Shown: positions 6,701-14,602 of the stretch, piece by piece
Layout: each line of letters opens with the position of its first letter
How positions within the stretch are numbered: the stretch's first letter is position 1
Source of the DNA: Bacteroidota bacterium
Lineage (GTDB): Bacteria; Bacteroidota; Bacteroidia; Bacteroidales; F082
Direction: 5' to 3'
Length of the DNA stretch: 23,324 nucleotides
Assembly (NCBI GenBank): GCA_023396415.1
Contig: JAEWWJ010000108.1
Span: 1-23,324, forward strand
Translations under genes and position numbers: made by a program
Notes under the pieces: generated by a model
Seen by the model: only the letters and a program-made list of their open reading frames with translations
Databases searched by the model: none
What the model was told of the DNA's origin: nothing

Positions 6701-8050
6701 CTATTTTTTCGTAGCCTCGAAAAGTTTGGTTTTGTCAACTACTTTCACCTTGTCATTGTTCTTTAGGGTTTTTGAAACCACACGATAGGGACCAGTAATA
6801 ACCTCATCGTTTTCGTTCAAGCCTTCCAAAATTTGAATGTTGGAATTGTCTTGAATACCCGTTTTAACAGCTTTAATTTTGGCTAATTGGTTTTCTACCA
6901 CAAAGACGTATTCTTGCAATGGTTCGGCAGCTTTTTTCACTTCGGTTGATTCCGCTTTCTTTCGTGTTGAAGCGATAGAACTGGTATCATCGCGCGTTGT
7001 AACAGACTGAATAGGAACTGCTAACGCATTGCTTACAATTTTAGTTTGAATATCAACTGTTGCTGACATCCCGGGTCGGAAAGGTGATTTGATGGTGCTG
7101 TCGGAGTTGGTTAGGTCGCTATATGAGTCTTTCAACAACATTACTTTTACTTCAAAATTGGTTACTTGATCCACGCTTACTGCCGAACTGTTGGCCGAAG
7201 TGGCAATTTCGGTCACATAACCTTTAAATTTCCTATTCAAATAAGCATCCACTTCAATTAGGCAAGTGTCGTTCAGCTTAACCCTTGGAATGTCGTTTTC
7301 GCTCACCTCCACTTTCACCTCCATATTGTCGAGGTTGGCAATACGCATGATTTCGGTTCCCGATGAAAACTGCGATGCTCCCGTGACCCGCTCGCCGACT
7401 TCGACATTGAGTTTAGAGATGGTTCCATCGGCTGGAGCATAAATGCTTGTTCTGTTGAGGTTTTCGCGGGCTTCTTTGAGTGCTGCCTCAGCGTTTTGAA
7501 CCTGAAATTGGGTAGCTTTCAAACTTTCTTTGGAAGCATCAAACTCGGCACTACTGACTTTAAAAGAGGCTTTGATGCTTTCCCAATCGGCATCGGAAAT
7601 CACCTTTTGGTTGTATAAAATTTCATTTCGGTTGCGATCCAATTGCGCTTTCACAAACTGCGCCTCAGCCTGAGCCACGCGCGCCCTTGTGTTGGCCATA
7701 TTGGCTTTTGCGCTGTTGAGCGAAGCTTCAACCTGCTCAAAACTCGACAGATAAATGGTGGCATCAATTTTTGCCAATAGACTGCCCTTTTGCACAAAAT
7801 TACCTTCGCGCACATACAGTTCAACCACCTCACCGGAGATATACGGACTGATTTTTACTTCTAAAGCAGGTTGGATTTTTCCATTCGCAGCTACCGTTTC
7901 GATAATGCTTCTATAGGCCACTTTTTCGGCACTTACTTCAATTTCTTGTTGGTTGCGGTTTTTGGCCACCACCAAGGCTACGATGATGAGAATTACAAAA
8001 GCGGAAACTCCAATGATCCACGTTTTTGTCGACTTTTTTAGGTTACTCAT
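6701..8050 (-). CDS. MacA/HlyD-type periplasmic adaptor subunit
   Basis: A 449-residue membrane-fusion protein of a tripartite exporter. A single N-terminal transmembrane anchor covers about residues 11-29. The split lipoyl domain is at about 65-95 (ISPYISGEVVELYVREGNFV) and 203-240 (IYAPADGTISKLNVEVGERV). Between them lies a long helical hairpin of about 100 residues that would dock onto TolC. The beta-barrel and membrane-proximal domains follow, interrupted near 355-385 by a Ser/Thr/Lys-rich low-complexity insert. It lies downstream of tolC on the same strand but is separated from it by a hairpin and has its own consensus promoter at 8101-8131. The expected MacB-type ABC permease or RND pump is not next to it; tsaB is. 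The substrate is unknown. Confidence 0.9.
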   Translation of the reverse strand: MSNLKKSTKTWIIGVSAFVILIIVALVVAKNRNQQEIEVSAEKVAYRSIIETVAANGKIQPALEVKISPYISGEVVELYVREGNFVQKGSLLAKIDATIYLSSFEQVEASLNSAKANMANTRARVAQAEAQFVKAQLDRNRNEILYNQKVISDADWESIKASFKVSSAEFDASKESLKATQFQVQNAEAALKEARENLNRTSIYAPADGTISKLNVEVGERVTGASQFSSGTEIMRIANLDNMEVKVEVSENDIPRVKLNDTCLIEVDAYLNRKFKGYVTEIATSANSSAVSVDQVTNFEVKVMLLKDSYSDLTNSDSTIKSPFRPGMSATVDIQTKIVSNALAVPIQSVTTRDDTSSIASTRKKAESTEVKKAAEPLQEYVFVVENQLAKIKAVKTGIQDNSNIQILEGLNENDEVITGPYRVVSKTLKNNDKVKVVDKTKLFEATKK

Positions 8051-8100
8051 ATTTGATTTTGTGTTGGGTTTTTTGCAAGATTCTTTCCAAAAAGAAAGAT

Positions 8101-8131
8101 CAAAAATAGACTAAATGTATGTGGTGACAAA
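8101..8131 (-). promoter_or_regulatory. Consensus Bacteroidetes promoter for the adaptor gene
   Basis: On the minus strand TTTG (8131-8128), a 19-bp spacer and TATTTTTG (8108-8101) match the -33/-7 consensus TTTG-N19-21-TAnnTTTG exactly. The -7 box lies about 50 bp before the adaptor's ATG at 8050. It is downstream of the hairpin that follows tolC, so adaptor and tsaB expression can be separated from tolC. Confidence 0.65.
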
Positions 8132-8152
8132 AAAATGTCTTTCAACGACAAA

Positions 8153-8178
8153 GCCCTGATCCTAAAAGGATGCAGGGC
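8153..8178 (-). terminator. Hairpin after tolC
   Basis: The arms GCCCTG (8153-8158) and CAGGGC (8173-8178) extend inward through ATCCT and AGGAT around a three-base loop, with one bulged G. In the leftward direction the stem is followed by only a short T-run (TTTG), with a longer T-run about 20 bases on. It probably terminates or attenuates the tolC transcript ahead of the adaptor promoter. Confidence 0.6.
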
Positions 8179-8196
8179 AAGTCGGTTAAATTTCCA

Positions 8197-9609
8197 CTAT
8201 TCGGTTAAGTTTTCCATATCGGCTAGGGTAAGTGTTCGCCCAAGATAAAAATCGAGGATTTTTAATTTAAAGATATAATCATATTTGGCTGAAAGCAACT
8301 CCGAATCTGATCTGTTGAGTTGGTTTTTGGCCACATTGTAGTCAATGGCACTAACCATACCCACGCTAAATTTTTGCTCAATATAGTTAAAAGATTCGCG
8401 CAAGCTGACCAGAGATTTTTCTCTTGCTTTGTAGGTGGTGTGTGCGGTCAGGGCATCGGCAAAGGCCGTTTCAACATTTTTACGCAAGGTGTTTTTTACC
8501 GCTTGAAGGTTGTAATCAGCGTTCATCAGTCCTAACTTTGATTTAGAAATATAGGAGCTGATTTGATAGCTGTTAAAAATTGGGATACTCAACCTGAATG
8601 AAAGGGTGGTGCTTCGGTTGTCTTTCCATTGGTTTTCAAAGGGTTTTATTTCATTGAAAGCTGGATCTAAGGGATTGTTGCTCAATCTGATCTGGTCGGA
8701 ATAATTGGTTCCTAAAGCCGCTGACATACTGAGATTAGGACTGCGACTGCCCCGAGCTACCGATAAGCCATATTGACTACTTTCGAAATTCATTTCAGCG
8801 CTTTTAACTTCGGGCATTACTTCAAGTGCTTTTTTATACACGAAATCAACCGGAAGCAAACTAGGTTCTTGGTTTACTTTTAGCAACGGAACATCAATTT
8901 CAAAAGGAGTTCCTGCTTCCATTTCAAGCAACTGAAGCAGATCGAGATAAGCCAAGTTTAGTTGATTTTCGGCTTGTATTACACTCACCTCTTCGTTGGC
9001 TCCTTGGGCTTGAATTTCGAGTAAGCTGCCTCGCGCCAAGGTTCCTGCATCTACCAGTTTTTTGGTGCGCTCTATTTGCTGGCGTGTGATATCTATTTGA
9101 GCTGAAGCGTTTTGCAACAATTCTTTATTAAACAAAATTTGGAGATAATAACTCGCCACCATAAGTGAAATGTCATTCTGCATTTTGTCGGAATTGTACT
9201 TTGCAGCTAAATAATTGGCCCTGTTCTGTTTATTGATATTGTGTTTTTGAAAGCCACTAAACAACGTTAAATCTGAATTAATACTGAAATAATTTGATTC
9301 CGTTTGCTGATTAACGTATTGATATGTAGCCATATCCACCGAACGACCCCAGCCAAAAGAGTAAGAAGTGGCAGCATTTACCGATGGCAGCATATCGAGC
9401 TTGCCTTGAAGTTTGTCAATTTCAGCAGTTTTTACTTCGAGACGGCTTTGCTTGATGCGGATGTTGTTTTCCAGGGCTAAATTGATACAATCTTCTAAGG
9501 TATAAACCTTTTGAGCGATAATACTTCCTGAGAAGATGAGTAAAATAGCTCCGACCACCAATGTAAAACGGACGAAAATTGAGCTAAAATCTTTTTTTTG
9601 TGTGTTCAT
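8197..9609 (-). CDS. TolC-family outer membrane efflux protein
   Basis: A 470-residue outer-membrane channel of tripartite export systems. A Sec signal peptide spans about residues 1-32 (hydrophobic core FTLVVGAILLIFSGS, probable cleavage after IIA). The mature protein opens with the family signature YTLEDCINLALENNIRI and has long Gln/Asn-rich helices with repeated heptads in two similar halves (about 45-240 and 250-470), as expected for the alpha-barrel. I chose the ATG at 9609; an in-frame TTG at 9630 adds seven residues ahead of the signal peptide and would sit inside the 5' leader. It is followed by a hairpin and then the adaptor gene. The inner-membrane partner is not visible, and the upstream gap holds several possible control elements. 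Confidence 0.9.
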   Translation of the reverse strand: MNTQKKDFSSIFVRFTLVVGAILLIFSGSIIAQKVYTLEDCINLALENNIRIKQSRLEVKTAEIDKLQGKLDMLPSVNAATSYSFGWGRSVDMATYQYVNQQTESNYFSINSDLTLFSGFQKHNINKQNRANYLAAKYNSDKMQNDISLMVASYYLQILFNKELLQNASAQIDITRQQIERTKKLVDAGTLARGSLLEIQAQGANEEVSVIQAENQLNLAYLDLLQLLEMEAGTPFEIDVPLLKVNQEPSLLPVDFVYKKALEVMPEVKSAEMNFESSQYGLSVARGSRSPNLSMSAALGTNYSDQIRLSNNPLDPAFNEIKPFENQWKDNRSTTLSFRLSIPIFNSYQISSYISKSKLGLMNADYNLQAVKNTLRKNVETAFADALTAHTTYKAREKSLVSLRESFNYIEQKFSVGMVSAIDYNVAKNQLNRSDSELLSAKYDYIFKLKILDFYLGRTLTLADMENLTE

Positions 9610-9623
9610 GCTGATAGCTTTAT

Positions 9624-9681
9624 TAAACAATTGTCATGCTTATAACCAAAAATATGCCACAAATGTAAACAATTGACATGC
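9624..9681. repeat. 16-bp direct repeat, 42 bp apart, upstream of tolC
   Basis: The plus strand has TAAACAATTGTCATGC at 9624-9639 and TAAACAATTGACATGC at 9666-9681, identical at 15 of 16 bases. Start-to-start distance is 42 bp, close to four helical turns. The copies contain the short palindrome CAATTG. The upstream copy fills the spacer between the -33 and -7 boxes of the tolC promoter and the downstream copy lies in the leader, which suits a repressor binding both. The regulator is unknown. Confidence 0.55.
9645..9659 (-). promoter_or_regulatory. Possible sigma-54 promoter element for tolC
   Basis: The minus strand reads TGGCAT, five bases, then TGGT. This matches the sigma-54 pattern TGGCAC-N5-TTGCA well at the -24 GG and at the G of -13, but has T in place of C at -12. 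A start near 9633 would leave a leader of about 24 bases. It overlaps TATTTTTG (9654-9647), which itself fits the -7 box, so the match may be accidental. Confidence 0.25.
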
Positions 9682-9689
9682 AGTACCAA
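9660..9689 (-). promoter_or_regulatory. Bacteroidetes-type promoter for tolC
   Basis: On the minus strand TTG (9689-9687), a 19-bp spacer and TACATTTG (9667-9660) fit the -33/-7 consensus, missing only the first T of TTTG. The -7 box lies about 50 bp before the tolC ATG. The upstream copy of the 16-bp repeat occupies the spacer. Confidence 0.55.
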
Positions 9690-9744
9690 TCATAGAAGCG
9701 ATAATTGATTGCAATAAGAATTGTGTTCATATTTCGACATCTGT

Positions 9745-9760
9745 TGTCCGCATACGGACA
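9745..9760. promoter_or_regulatory. Perfect 16-bp GC-rich palindrome (operator or enhancer site)
   Basis: TGTCCG and CGGACA enclose CATA, giving 6-bp perfect arms in a very AT-rich gap. It lies about 100-120 bp upstream of the tolC promoters and about 105 bp upstream of the M1 peptidase start. That distance suits an upstream activating site for a sigma-54 enhancer-binding protein, or an operator serving either divergent gene. A T-run follows on the plus strand, so an RNA hairpin is the alternative reading. Confidence 0.45.
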
Positions 9761-9849
9761 GATTTTTGAATTGAAAATTAAACCTCTTCAACATCAATCC
9801 ATTGCTTTGATAATAGTGAATAAAACAACAAAAAGAACCCCAAATAGTT

Positions 9850-9857
9850 TAATTTTG
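9850..9857 (+). promoter_or_regulatory. -7-like box just before the M1 peptidase
   Basis: TAATTTTG matches TAnnTTTG. It lies only 7 bp before the ATG at 9865, so a transcript from here would be nearly leaderless at that codon, or have a short leader for the ATG at 9877. No -33 TTTG is seen at the proper distance. Confidence 0.25.
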
Positions 9858-9864
9858 TTGAAAA

Positions 9865-12225
9865 ATGAAACAGGCTATGAAAAAAGTGCTTTTGTTGGTC
9901 GGGTTGTTGCTAGTCCAATACCTTTATTTGGAGCTTCAAGCCCAATGCAATCACCATGTGGGTTTCGGGCGTTCGGCAGTTGCCGACAGCGTTGATGCGT
10001 TACATTATAAAATCCACATCAATGCCATTGATTTTACGGCCAAAAGTATTCAAGCCGTTGCTGAAATTACACTTCGACCGAAAGTTGTTTTGCAATATAT
10101 TCCAATAGAGATGAAGGCGTTACAGGTTTCAACCGTTCTGCTAAATAACCAATCACTTTCATTTACGCAGCAAAGTGATATTTTGCGCATCAATGCCGGA
10201 CAACTTTACACCCCCAACGATACCCTTATACTCACCATCACTTATGGCGGCGTTCCATTTCACGAAAGTTGGGGTGGGTTTCATTTCAGCGGTAACTATG
10301 CATTTAATTTGGGTGTAGGCTTCGAGAGTGATCCACATAACCTTGGAAAAGCTTGGTTTCCTTGTGTTGATGATTTTCAAGATCGTGCAACTTACGAAGT
10401 TTTAATCACTCTTCCTGAAGCTATGAAAGGCATTGCAGGTGGCATTTTGACAGACACGATCCACCACAATAATGGAACAATTACCTGGCATTGGAGCTTG
10501 AACCAAGATATCCCCACCTATCTCGCTTCGGTGGCAGCAGGCCTTTATGCACTCAAGGAATATAGTTTTGAAAGCATGAACGGACCTTTACCCATCACCA
10601 TTTTCACCCGCCCGTCCGATACCAACAAAGTTGAAGGCTCTTTTATACATTTACAACAGATTCTCAGTATGTTTGAAGAGAAATTCGGCCCCTACCCCTT
10701 CGATCGTGTGGGCTATACAGGCACCGCCATTGGCGCAATGGAACACGTGACCAATATCGCCTACCCGCACTCGGCCATCAATGGCAATCTTTCGTCGGAA
10801 TATCTTTTTACACATGAGTTGTCGCACATGTGGTTTGGCAATCTTGTTACTTGCGCCGATGCCGGCGATATGTGGCTCAATGAAGGATGGGCCACTTTTT
10901 GTCAATATTATTTCAAACATGATTTATATGATCCTGACACTTATCGTAACGAGATGAATGTCAATCATTTAGATGTACTCAGAAATGCGCACATTACCGA
11001 TGGATCGTATCTTTCGCTGCATGATGTGCCTACCCAATATACTTATGGAACAACGGTTTACGATAAAGGTGGAACTGTGGTTCACACCTTAATGAATTAT
11101 CTTGGTCCCGAACTCTTTTTCAGCGCTGTGAAAGCCTATCTTCAACAGTACGCATTTCAACATGCAAGCTCTTACGATCTGCGTGATTTTTTAAGTAATT
11201 ATACCGGACAGAACCTCACCGGCTTTTTCGACAACTGGGTTTTCACGCCCGGAACCCCACACTATTCAATTGATTCCATGCAAGTGATACCTATTTCGGG
11301 AAATAGTTACAAAACACATTTGTTCGTGAAGCAAAAGCACAAAGGCGTTGACCACACAGGCGTTGGCAACCGTTTTGAGGTCACTTTTATGGCTTTGGAT
11401 GGACAAACACTCACTGATACTATCCATTTTGATGGAAAGACAGGACATTCGGTTAAAATATTGCCTTTTGAACCCGTTTTGGCATTGGCCGATTTTTACG
11501 ACAAAACCGCTGACGCCACAACTGATGTGGATGGAATCCTTCGCGGCACCGGCGAAACAACTTTCACCGGCATCAATTTTAAACTTTTTGTTGACGCGCT
11601 CACCGACACAGCTTTTTACCGTTTTACACACCATTGGGTTGCGCCCGATAGCCTTCGCCAACCCTTCTCAGGCTTGCGTTTATCGCCCTATCGGCATTGG
11701 GAAATGAAAGGTATTTTTCCACAAGGAACGGCCATGCGTGGAAGATTTTTTTACAACAAAAGCAGCACCCTCGATGGATCATTGATTGAAACCGAACAAG
11801 ATTCGGTGGTGATCCTGTACCGACCGGATGCAGCGCACGAATGGCAGTCTATTCCGCAAACGCGAGAAGGTCTTTGGAACGTAGGCTACATTTTTGTTGA
11901 TGATTTTCAACCCGGACAATACACCCTTGCCGTTTGGGATACCCAATTGGTAAACCTTTTAGAACCTCATGCTCAACTCCAAGCATTGCTACTTAAAGTA
12001 GAACCCAATCCGGCAAGAGAACAAATGAAAATCCAATGTAAAAAACAAATCACCGGCATGATTTCCGTTGTTGACAGCTCGGGCAAAACCGTTTTTGGGC
12101 AACAACTCCAAAACCAAACCAGCAGTAACATCAATACCCATGCTTGGGCTAAAGGCTGGTATGTCATCCTTTTACATGATCAAAACAACAAAGTCATTGG
12201 TCACACCAAAGTGCTTGTTCAATAA
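9865..12225 (+). CDS. Secreted M1-family aminopeptidase with type IX sorting domain
   Basis: A 786-residue exported zinc metallopeptidase of the gluzincin M1 family. The signal peptide spans about residues 1-27 (core KVLLLVGLLLVQYL). The N-terminal beta domain runs to about 250. The catalytic domain carries HELSH at 317-321 and the third zinc ligand E340 in NEGW (HExxH-x18-E). The GxMEN exopeptidase motif appears as GAMEH at 290-294. After a region without a recognised fold (about 480-700), the last 75 residues (LKVEPNPAREQM onward, with GWYVILL) form a Por secretion system C-terminal sorting domain, so the protein is probably exported by T9SS and surface-bound or released. The start could also be the ATG at 9877, which gives an equally good signal peptide. 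AlkD follows 10 bp downstream. Confidence 0.9.
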   Translation: MKQAMKKVLLLVGLLLVQYLYLELQAQCNHHVGFGRSAVADSVDALHYKIHINAIDFTAKSIQAVAEITLRPKVVLQYIPIEMKALQVSTVLLNNQSLSFTQQSDILRINAGQLYTPNDTLILTITYGGVPFHESWGGFHFSGNYAFNLGVGFESDPHNLGKAWFPCVDDFQDRATYEVLITLPEAMKGIAGGILTDTIHHNNGTITWHWSLNQDIPTYLASVAAGLYALKEYSFESMNGPLPITIFTRPSDTNKVEGSFIHLQQILSMFEEKFGPYPFDRVGYTGTAIGAMEHVTNIAYPHSAINGNLSSEYLFTHELSHMWFGNLVTCADAGDMWLNEGWATFCQYYFKHDLYDPDTYRNEMNVNHLDVLRNAHITDGSYLSLHDVPTQYTYGTTVYDKGGTVVHTLMNYLGPELFFSAVKAYLQQYAFQHASSYDLRDFLSNYTGQNLTGFFDNWVFTPGTPHYSIDSMQVIPISGNSYKTHLFVKQKHKGVDHTGVGNRFEVTFMALDGQTLTDTIHFDGKTGHSVKILPFEPVLALADFYDKTADATTDVDGILRGTGETTFTGINFKLFVDALTDTAFYRFTHHWVAPDSLRQPFSGLRLSPYRHWEMKGIFPQGTAMRGRFFYNKSSTLDGSLIETEQDSVVILYRPDAAHEWQSIPQTREGLWNVGYIFVDDFQPGQYTLAVWDTQLVNLLEPHAQLQALLLKVEPNPAREQMKIQCKKQITGMISVVDSSGKTVFGQQLQNQTSSNINTHAWAKGWYVILLHDQNNKVIGHTKVLVQ

Positions 12226-12235
12226 TTTTCAACAG

Positions 12236-12910
12236 ATGCTTCACCCCTACCTCAAGCCCTTAGATGATGCCTTCTCCTTTCATGCCAATGCAGAAAAGGC
12301 CAGAGGAGCTGCTGCTTATATGAAACATATTTCAGCTTTCTACGGTATTCCCTCGCCATTGCGAAAAACATTAATTAAATCATTTATAGAACATTACGGC
12401 AAGATGTTAGGTGTAGAAGTAAAAGGAATTGTCCTTTCAGCATGGGATCATCCTTATCGCGAAATGCAATACGCCGCAATGGAAATGTTGTCGAAAAGCA
12501 AAAAAGATTGTCAAGCCGATTGGATTGAATTGTACGAACAATTGTTGACGCAAAAATCGTGGTGGGACACCATTGATTTCATTGCACCTCATTTGGTGGC
12601 TGATTATTTTATACGTTTTCCTGAACAAAAAACACCTGTTATCAACCGATGGATGCGGTCTGAAAACATTTGGTTACAAAGAAGTTGCATTATTTTTCAA
12701 TTGAAAGCCAAGCAAAACACCGATGAAGAACTGCTCTTTGACACCATTGTTCAGTTGAGCGAACACAAGGAGTTTTTCATTAGAAAGGCCATTGGCTGGG
12801 CTTTGCGCGAATATGCCAAAACACAACCACAACAAGTCATACGATTTGTCGAAAATCATTCGATGTCTAACCTCAGTAAAAGAGAAGCACTCAAGCATTT
12901 CAACAGATGA
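12236..12910 (+). CDS. AlkD-family DNA alkylation repair glycosylase
   Basis: A 224-residue HEAT-repeat-like protein that in this family excises cationic 3-methyl and 7-methyl purines without base flipping. The residues that cradle the lesion in Bacillus AlkD (W109, D113, R148, W187) are all present here one position later: W110 and D114 in KSWWDTIDFIAP, R149 in WLQRS and W188 in GWALREYAK. The length is typical. I chose the ATG at 12236, because the open frame upstream overlaps the peptidase gene and has no family resemblance. It starts 10 bp after the M1 stop and its TGA overlaps the next ATG by 4 bp, so it is translated within the same operon. The link between a secreted peptidase and DNA repair is probably only transcriptional. 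Confidence 0.9.
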   Translation: MLHPYLKPLDDAFSFHANAEKARGAAAYMKHISAFYGIPSPLRKTLIKSFIEHYGKMLGVEVKGIVLSAWDHPYREMQYAAMEMLSKSKKDCQADWIELYEQLLTQKSWWDTIDFIAPHLVADYFIRFPEQKTPVINRWMRSENIWLQRSCIIFQLKAKQNTDEELLFDTIVQLSEHKEFFIRKAIGWALREYAKTQPQQVIRFVENHSMSNLSKREALKHFNR

Positions 12911-13371
12911 AAAAACATTTTCAACCCATGATAATTATTGTAATTGTCCTTTTTACCATCGTGTTATTGCCAACACCGGGATGTAAAAAAGAAAAAGAGA
13001 ATTGGCAATGGTGCAACGACTGCAATTCGGAATCTATTATTGGCAATTACACAGGAACTGCAACGCATTTTAAATATCAAAACGACACCCTTGAGTACAT
13101 AGAAACCAAGAATCAAGAGGCCTATCTCCAGATTTTGCAGGAGGGCAGCGAGCTGAAAGTGCAGGTAGGGGTGGTCAATTTGTTTGGCGTAAATGTAAGC
13201 GGACAATACAAAAACACTTATTATCTTACCTTTTCGGGCAGCCGAATTAATGTTTCAGCTACGATTTACAAAAATGAAGGCAAAATCAAATTGGTTGGAA
13301 CAGCAAAAAAATTACATCCTTCAGGGTTTACTGATGAATTTCTTGATTTTGAAGTTTTTAAAACCGATTAG
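12907..13371 (+). CDS. Small hypothetical lipoprotein
   Basis: A 154-residue protein with a basic start, a hydrophobic segment at about 8-22 and a lipobox-like TPGC ending at Cys26, followed by charged KKEKE. The mature part has a CNDC pair (C33, C36 region) and then alternating hydrophobic residues suggesting an all-beta fold (IIGNYTGTATHF, AYLQILQ, LKVQVGVV, YYLTFSGS, KLVGTAKK), perhaps a small lipocalin-like barrel. I do not recognise the family. It overlaps alkD by ATGA and ends 42 bp before the convergent ROK gene. No strong terminator is seen between the two. Confidence 0.75.
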   Translation: MKKHFQPMIIIVIVLFTIVLLPTPGCKKEKENWQWCNDCNSESIIGNYTGTATHFKYQNDTLEYIETKNQEAYLQILQEGSELKVQVGVVNLFGVNVSGQYKNTYYLTFSGSRINVSATIYKNEGKIKLVGTAKKLHPSGFTDEFLDFEVFKTD

Positions 13372-13413
13372 GCGGCTTTCTATTCAAGCTTTAAAGAGAA
13401 AAGTGATGGTGCT

Positions 13414-14517
13414 TTACGATTTTTCTAATTGGTCAATGGCATAAGCATAAGCGCCAATCGCCACTGCAGATGAAGTTCCCAAACGACTGATGCCGATTCC
13501 CGTTTTCTTGATGGGATCGTACCACAACCAAACTTCGCGAGCTATTTTTGGCACTTTTACCATATGTCCGGTTTTTTCTGTAAAGGCCACCAAATCGGAT
13601 GAGTTTTGTAGGTTAAACGCTTTAATCTCCATCCTTTCTAAGGTATTTCCTTGCAAATCAACAAAATCACTATTGAGGTAATTCAGCAGTGGCTCCATAA
13701 AAACCGGCCATGCACCTGCTAATCCACCTCCAATCACTACTAAGCCGTCAATCAATGTCAAGGTGTTGGCAAGGGCATCTGCCAGCACCTTAGCCAACTC
13801 ATCCCAAGCCTGGAGGGCTGCTTTTCTATTCCCATCTTTACGTCCCATAGCAATTTCATAAATACCAAATGGATCGGGACAGGCGGCCTCATCAATTCCT
13901 GTTTCGCGGGCAAAAACACGCTTTACACCCCTGATGCTGATGCTGTCTTCGGCGCTGCTCGACGGGTACAAAAAGTTGCGCATCCGGTTGATTTCGCCAC
14001 CGGCCGAATTGTCGCCGTTGAGCAATCGGCCATCCAACACCAATCCACCACCAAAGCCAGTTCCGAGCGTAACTCCAATTAAGTTTTTATAGCGTCGTGG
14101 ATTGCCTTGTTGCTCCAAGAGGTGATTGATTTCGGGTAAAAGCCCTGCCAATGCTTCGCCATACGCAAATAAATCGCCATCGTTATTGATAAAAACTGGA
14201 CAATGAAAATATTCTTCTAACATAGCTTTGAGGGCCACGCCTCCGCGAAAATGAGGTAGATTTTCCAAATCGCCAATAATGCCGTTGATATAATCTGCAG
14301 GACCGGGAAAACAGAAACTGATGGCATCAGGCCGGACTTTGGTTTTTTGTTCAATAGCCGAAAAGCCATCAATCATTTTTTGTAATACTTCGTCAAGATT
14401 CTTTCCGGCAGAGGGAACAGTAAAGGGTTCAATGATTTCTTTGCCTTCGCGCACGGCAGTAAACTTAAAGCCTGTGCCACCTGCATCGAGCACATAAACA
14501 GTTTTAACTTGACTCAT
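13414..14517 (-). CDS. ROK-family (glucokinase-like) protein lacking the zinc motif
   Basis: A 367-residue ASKHA-fold protein. The N-terminal phosphate loop is LDAGGTGFKF at about 10-19, the expected catalytic Asp is in NND (D113), and the second phosphate loop is GTGFGGG at 152-158. VVIGGGLAG at 261-268 marks the adenosine side. This fits a sugar or aminosugar kinase. The usual ROK zinc motif (a His, then CxCGxxGCxE) is absent: GGEINRMRNF at 173-182 has Glu at the usual His position and no cysteine cluster follows. I chose the ATG at 14517, which puts the phosphate loop in its normal place; an ATG at 14598 adds 27 residues without similarity. It follows the MFS gene and is probably co-transcribed. 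The substrate is unknown. Confidence 0.82.
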   Translation of the reverse strand: MSQVKTVYVLDAGGTGFKFTAVREGKEIIEPFTVPSAGKNLDEVLQKMIDGFSAIEQKTKVRPDAISFCFPGPADYINGIIGDLENLPHFRGGVALKAMLEEYFHCPVFINNDGDLFAYGEALAGLLPEINHLLEQQGNPRRYKNLIGVTLGTGFGGGLVLDGRLLNGDNSAGGEINRMRNFLYPSSSAEDSISIRGVKRVFARETGIDEAACPDPFGIYEIAMGRKDGNRKAALQAWDELAKVLADALANTLTLIDGLVVIGGGLAGAWPVFMEPLLNYLNSDFVDLQGNTLERMEIKAFNLQNSSDLVAFTEKTGHMVKVPKIAREVWLWYDPIKKTGIGISRLGTSSAVAIGAYAYAIDQLEKS

Positions 14518-14602
14518 AGTAGTGTAATTTAAGGCGGTAAAATTAAGCAAATTACAGGGTTTTATTGGTAAAAAATGTTGGTTAAACCGTTGTTCCATTG
14601 TG

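Noticed and set aside
12068..12235. Longer AlkD open frame overlapping the M1 peptidase gene
   Set aside because: It would overlap the peptidase's sorting domain by over 150 bp and is not AlkD-like; the ATG at 12236 gives the normal family length.
13372..13413. Terminator between the small lipoprotein and the ROK gene
   Set aside because: Only a short AAGCTTTAAAG-type self-complementary stretch is present; there is no stable stem with a T-run.
14518..14598. Twenty-seven-residue extension of the ROK protein from an ATG at 14598
   Set aside because: The residues look like translated AT-rich leader, and the phosphate loop is already at its usual distance from the ATG at 14517. I cannot fully exclude it, since that ATG lies just after the MFS stop.
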